DNA from: an uncultured Geobacter sp.
GTDB lineage: Bacteria > Desulfobacterota > Desulfuromonadia > Geobacterales > DSM-12255
Assembly: GCA_937860145.1 (NCBI GenBank)
Contig: CALMBF010000041.1
Location: 1-55,635 of the forward strand
Direction of reading: 5' to 3'
Length of the DNA: 55,635 nt
In this document: positions 54,547 to 55,635 of the stretch, piece by piece
How positions within the stretch are numbered: the first letter of the stretch is position 1
Layout: each line of letters opens with the position of its first letter
The notes under the pieces: generated by a model
What the model was told of the DNA's origin: nothing
Database searches by the model: none
The model's input: the letters and a program-made list of their open reading frames with translations, nothing else
Made by a program: the position numbers and the translations under genes

Positions 54547-55328
54547 GTACTCCCACACCGGCCGAAGAGCTGCTGTTGTCATTGGGGGTCACTGAGCCAA
54601 GCGAAATCGATCTTGAAGCGATAGCATGGACATTACGGGTTAAGGTCAGGTACCGACCTCTTGATGGTTGTGAAGCAAGAATTGTTGGGTCTATGGATAC
54701 CGCGATTGTCACGGTCAATAGCCGATGTTCCCTTGGTAGGCAGCGATATTCTATCGGCCATGAACTCGGGCATTGGAAATTTCACCGTGGGAAATCCTTG
54801 GCATGTAGAAGCTCAGATATTGAAGATTTCGGTGGTAAAGGATCACCAGCTGAAAAACACGCTGACAGATTCGCGGCAAGCCTGCTCATGCCACGTTATC
54901 TATATCTGCCTGCTCTGAGAGCTGCACGCCGGCTAAATTTCGATGTCATTAGAAGCATGGCTGAACAATTCAAAGTCAGTATCACAGCTGCTGCGATCCG
55001 TTGCATCGAAATTGGCGATACGCCCGCTATGGTTGTATTTCACACTCCTACGGGACGAAGTTGGTTCCTTCGATCTAGCCTGATCCCAGATAGTTGGTTC
55101 CCAAGAAAGGAACTTCAACCTGAAAGTCCATCCATGACTCTCTTGTTCAACAAGAGTGCGACTCTATTGGCTCCTACACGGCTGAGTAGCGTTTCCGCTG
55201 AAGCTTGGTTTGATTGTTATAATGCTCGGAAGTATGAAGTTACGGAACAGGCAATAAAAATCAGCCCTACTGAGATTCTTTCTCTAGTGATTCTTGAAGA
55301 TGAAGAAATGTTAGAGGCCGATAGCTAA
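54543..55328 (+). CDS. ImmA/IrrE-family zinc metalloprotease
   Basis: 261 residues from a GTG start overlapping the previous stop (GTGA). The zinc motif HELGH is at 73-77 in YSIGHELGHWKFH, and the downstream glutamate is Glu104 in AEKHADRFAASLLMP, the standard IrrE/ImmA arrangement. These proteases cleave repressors or antitoxins (for example ImmR, DdrO) upon stress or phage signals. The C-terminal 120 residues are probably a sensor domain. Here it most likely controls the sigma factor or the 146-residue protein. Confidence 0.88.
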   Translation: MSTPTPAEELLLSLGVTEPSEIDLEAIAWTLRVKVRYRPLDGCEARIVGSMDTAIVTVNSRCSLGRQRYSIGHELGHWKFHRGKSLACRSSDIEDFGGKGSPAEKHADRFAASLLMPRYLYLPALRAARRLNFDVIRSMAEQFKVSITAAAIRCIEIGDTPAMVVFHTPTGRSWFLRSSLIPDSWFPRKELQPESPSMTLLFNKSATLLAPTRLSSVSAEAWFDCYNARKYEVTEQAIKISPTEILSLVILEDEEMLEADS

Positions 55329-55581
55329 GATTCAATGCGTATCGCCTGGCGGGACTTTGTTATCTACGTTTATATTGAATCAGCCAGACCTATTTTTCGG
55401 CAATTTCACCAACCCTTGAATTAATTCCCAATCCTGAAAAACCTATCCCCCTGCGATAACTTCACCACAAAATACTTTTCCCGATTCAACCCTTCCGGCA
55501 ATTTATCCTGAGAATCTACACTGCAAACTGAATACCCATTTCAATTCCCAAACGGGTTTTCCATTTCCTCACCCCCTGCCC
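55329..55581. other. Non-coding stretch before the right-hand IS-like end
   Basis: No intact gene. On the minus strand codons 55564 to 55421 read MENPFGN, an in-frame TGA (55543-55541), then NGYSVCSVDSQDKLPEG and LNREKYFVVKLSQGDRFF with a final stop. It is protein-like but interrupted and is probably a remnant cut by the mobile element. Confidence 0.3.
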
Positions 55582-55634
55582 TGTGAATCGGCATGCAAAA
55601 ATGACCCACCTATAGCCTAAATCGGCGTCCAAAT
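55582..55634. mobile_element. Terminal repeat, probable IS21-family insertion sequence end (right edge)
   Basis: Exact reverse complement of bases 1-53. It begins TGTGAATCGGCATGC and continues with AAAAATGACCCACC. The flanking bases on the two sides (CAGGAAGC after the left copy, CCCTGCCC before this one) show no target duplication, so this need not be a composite transposon. Confidence 0.6.
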
Positions 55635-55635
55635 T

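Noticed and set aside
55421-55564. Possible selenoprotein with an in-frame TGA on the minus strand
   Set aside because: No cysteine-containing homologue is recognised and no downstream insertion element was found; a decayed gene fragment is simpler.

Overview
The window looks like a catabolic segment of a strictly anaerobic, respiring bacterium of the Geobacter type (Desulfuromonadota). This is inferred from gene content: two DUF224/EMO-type membrane iron-sulfur oxidoreductases each paired with an electron-transfer flavoprotein, two Mo/W bis-pterin enzymes, a xanthine-dehydrogenase-type hydroxylase with selenium-linked maturation genes, and no oxygenase. No rRNA, tRNA or CRISPR array was seen. 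The first and last 53 bases are perfect inverted copies of one another. Their inner edges end exactly at TGT/ACA and they carry a GCAAAAATGACCC-type motif, so both edges look like ends of an IS21-family insertion sequence.

Region 1 (about 0.06-0.86 kb) holds debris of a sigma-54 activator gene, two perfect inverted repeats and a strong promoter (P1). Region 2 (0.86-29.8 kb, all + strand) is a degradation cluster. It encodes two Mo/W oxidoreductases bracketing an SDR, an altered M24-fold protein and a thiamine-diphosphate E1/lipoyl E2 complex, followed by a ferredoxin, an SCP-2 protein, an IclR regulator and succinyl-CoA synthetase. After these come EtfBA with EMO, a thioesterase, a fused hydroxyacyl-CoA dehydrogenase/enoyl-CoA hydratase, a thiolase, an acyl-CoA dehydrogenase, and a second EMO with EtfBA. 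The logic suggests hydroxylation or hydration of a cyclic substrate, oxidation to a (di)ketone, oxidative C-C cleavage to an acyl-CoA, beta-oxidation, and electron delivery through Etf and EMO to menaquinone. No E3 and no obvious CoA ligase lies in the window.

Region 3 (29.8-32.9 kb) has a FadL-type channel, a TetR regulator on the minus strand, a decayed second copy of that TetR gene, and a second promoter (P2) whose start-site region closely matches P1. Region 4 (32.9-49.6 kb, + strand) has a DUF1302/DUF1329/YCF48/RND set for hydrophobic compounds, then a three-subunit molybdenum hydroxylase with XdhC, YqeB, YqeC and a MocA-like protein. It ends with a C_GCAxxG protein, a lipoprotein, a fused LipB-LipA and a peroxiredoxin. 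P1 and P2 tie the degradation and uptake/hydroxylase blocks into one apparent regulon.

Region 5 (49.6-55.6 kb) is visibly more AT-rich and mobile in character. It has intergenic repeats, a HigBA-like toxin-antitoxin operon with its own promoter and operator, and a compact bacterial ubiquitin-like conjugation operon on the minus strand (ubiquitin-like protein, E2-E1 fusion, DUF6527 protein). A divergent operon encodes a sigma-70-like factor, an unknown 146-residue protein and an ImmA/IrrE metalloprotease. The space between the two operons carries two mirror-image copies of one bipartite promoter-like motif with identical 14-base spacing. This suggests the sigma factor drives both sides under protease control, and it is the most striking system in the window.
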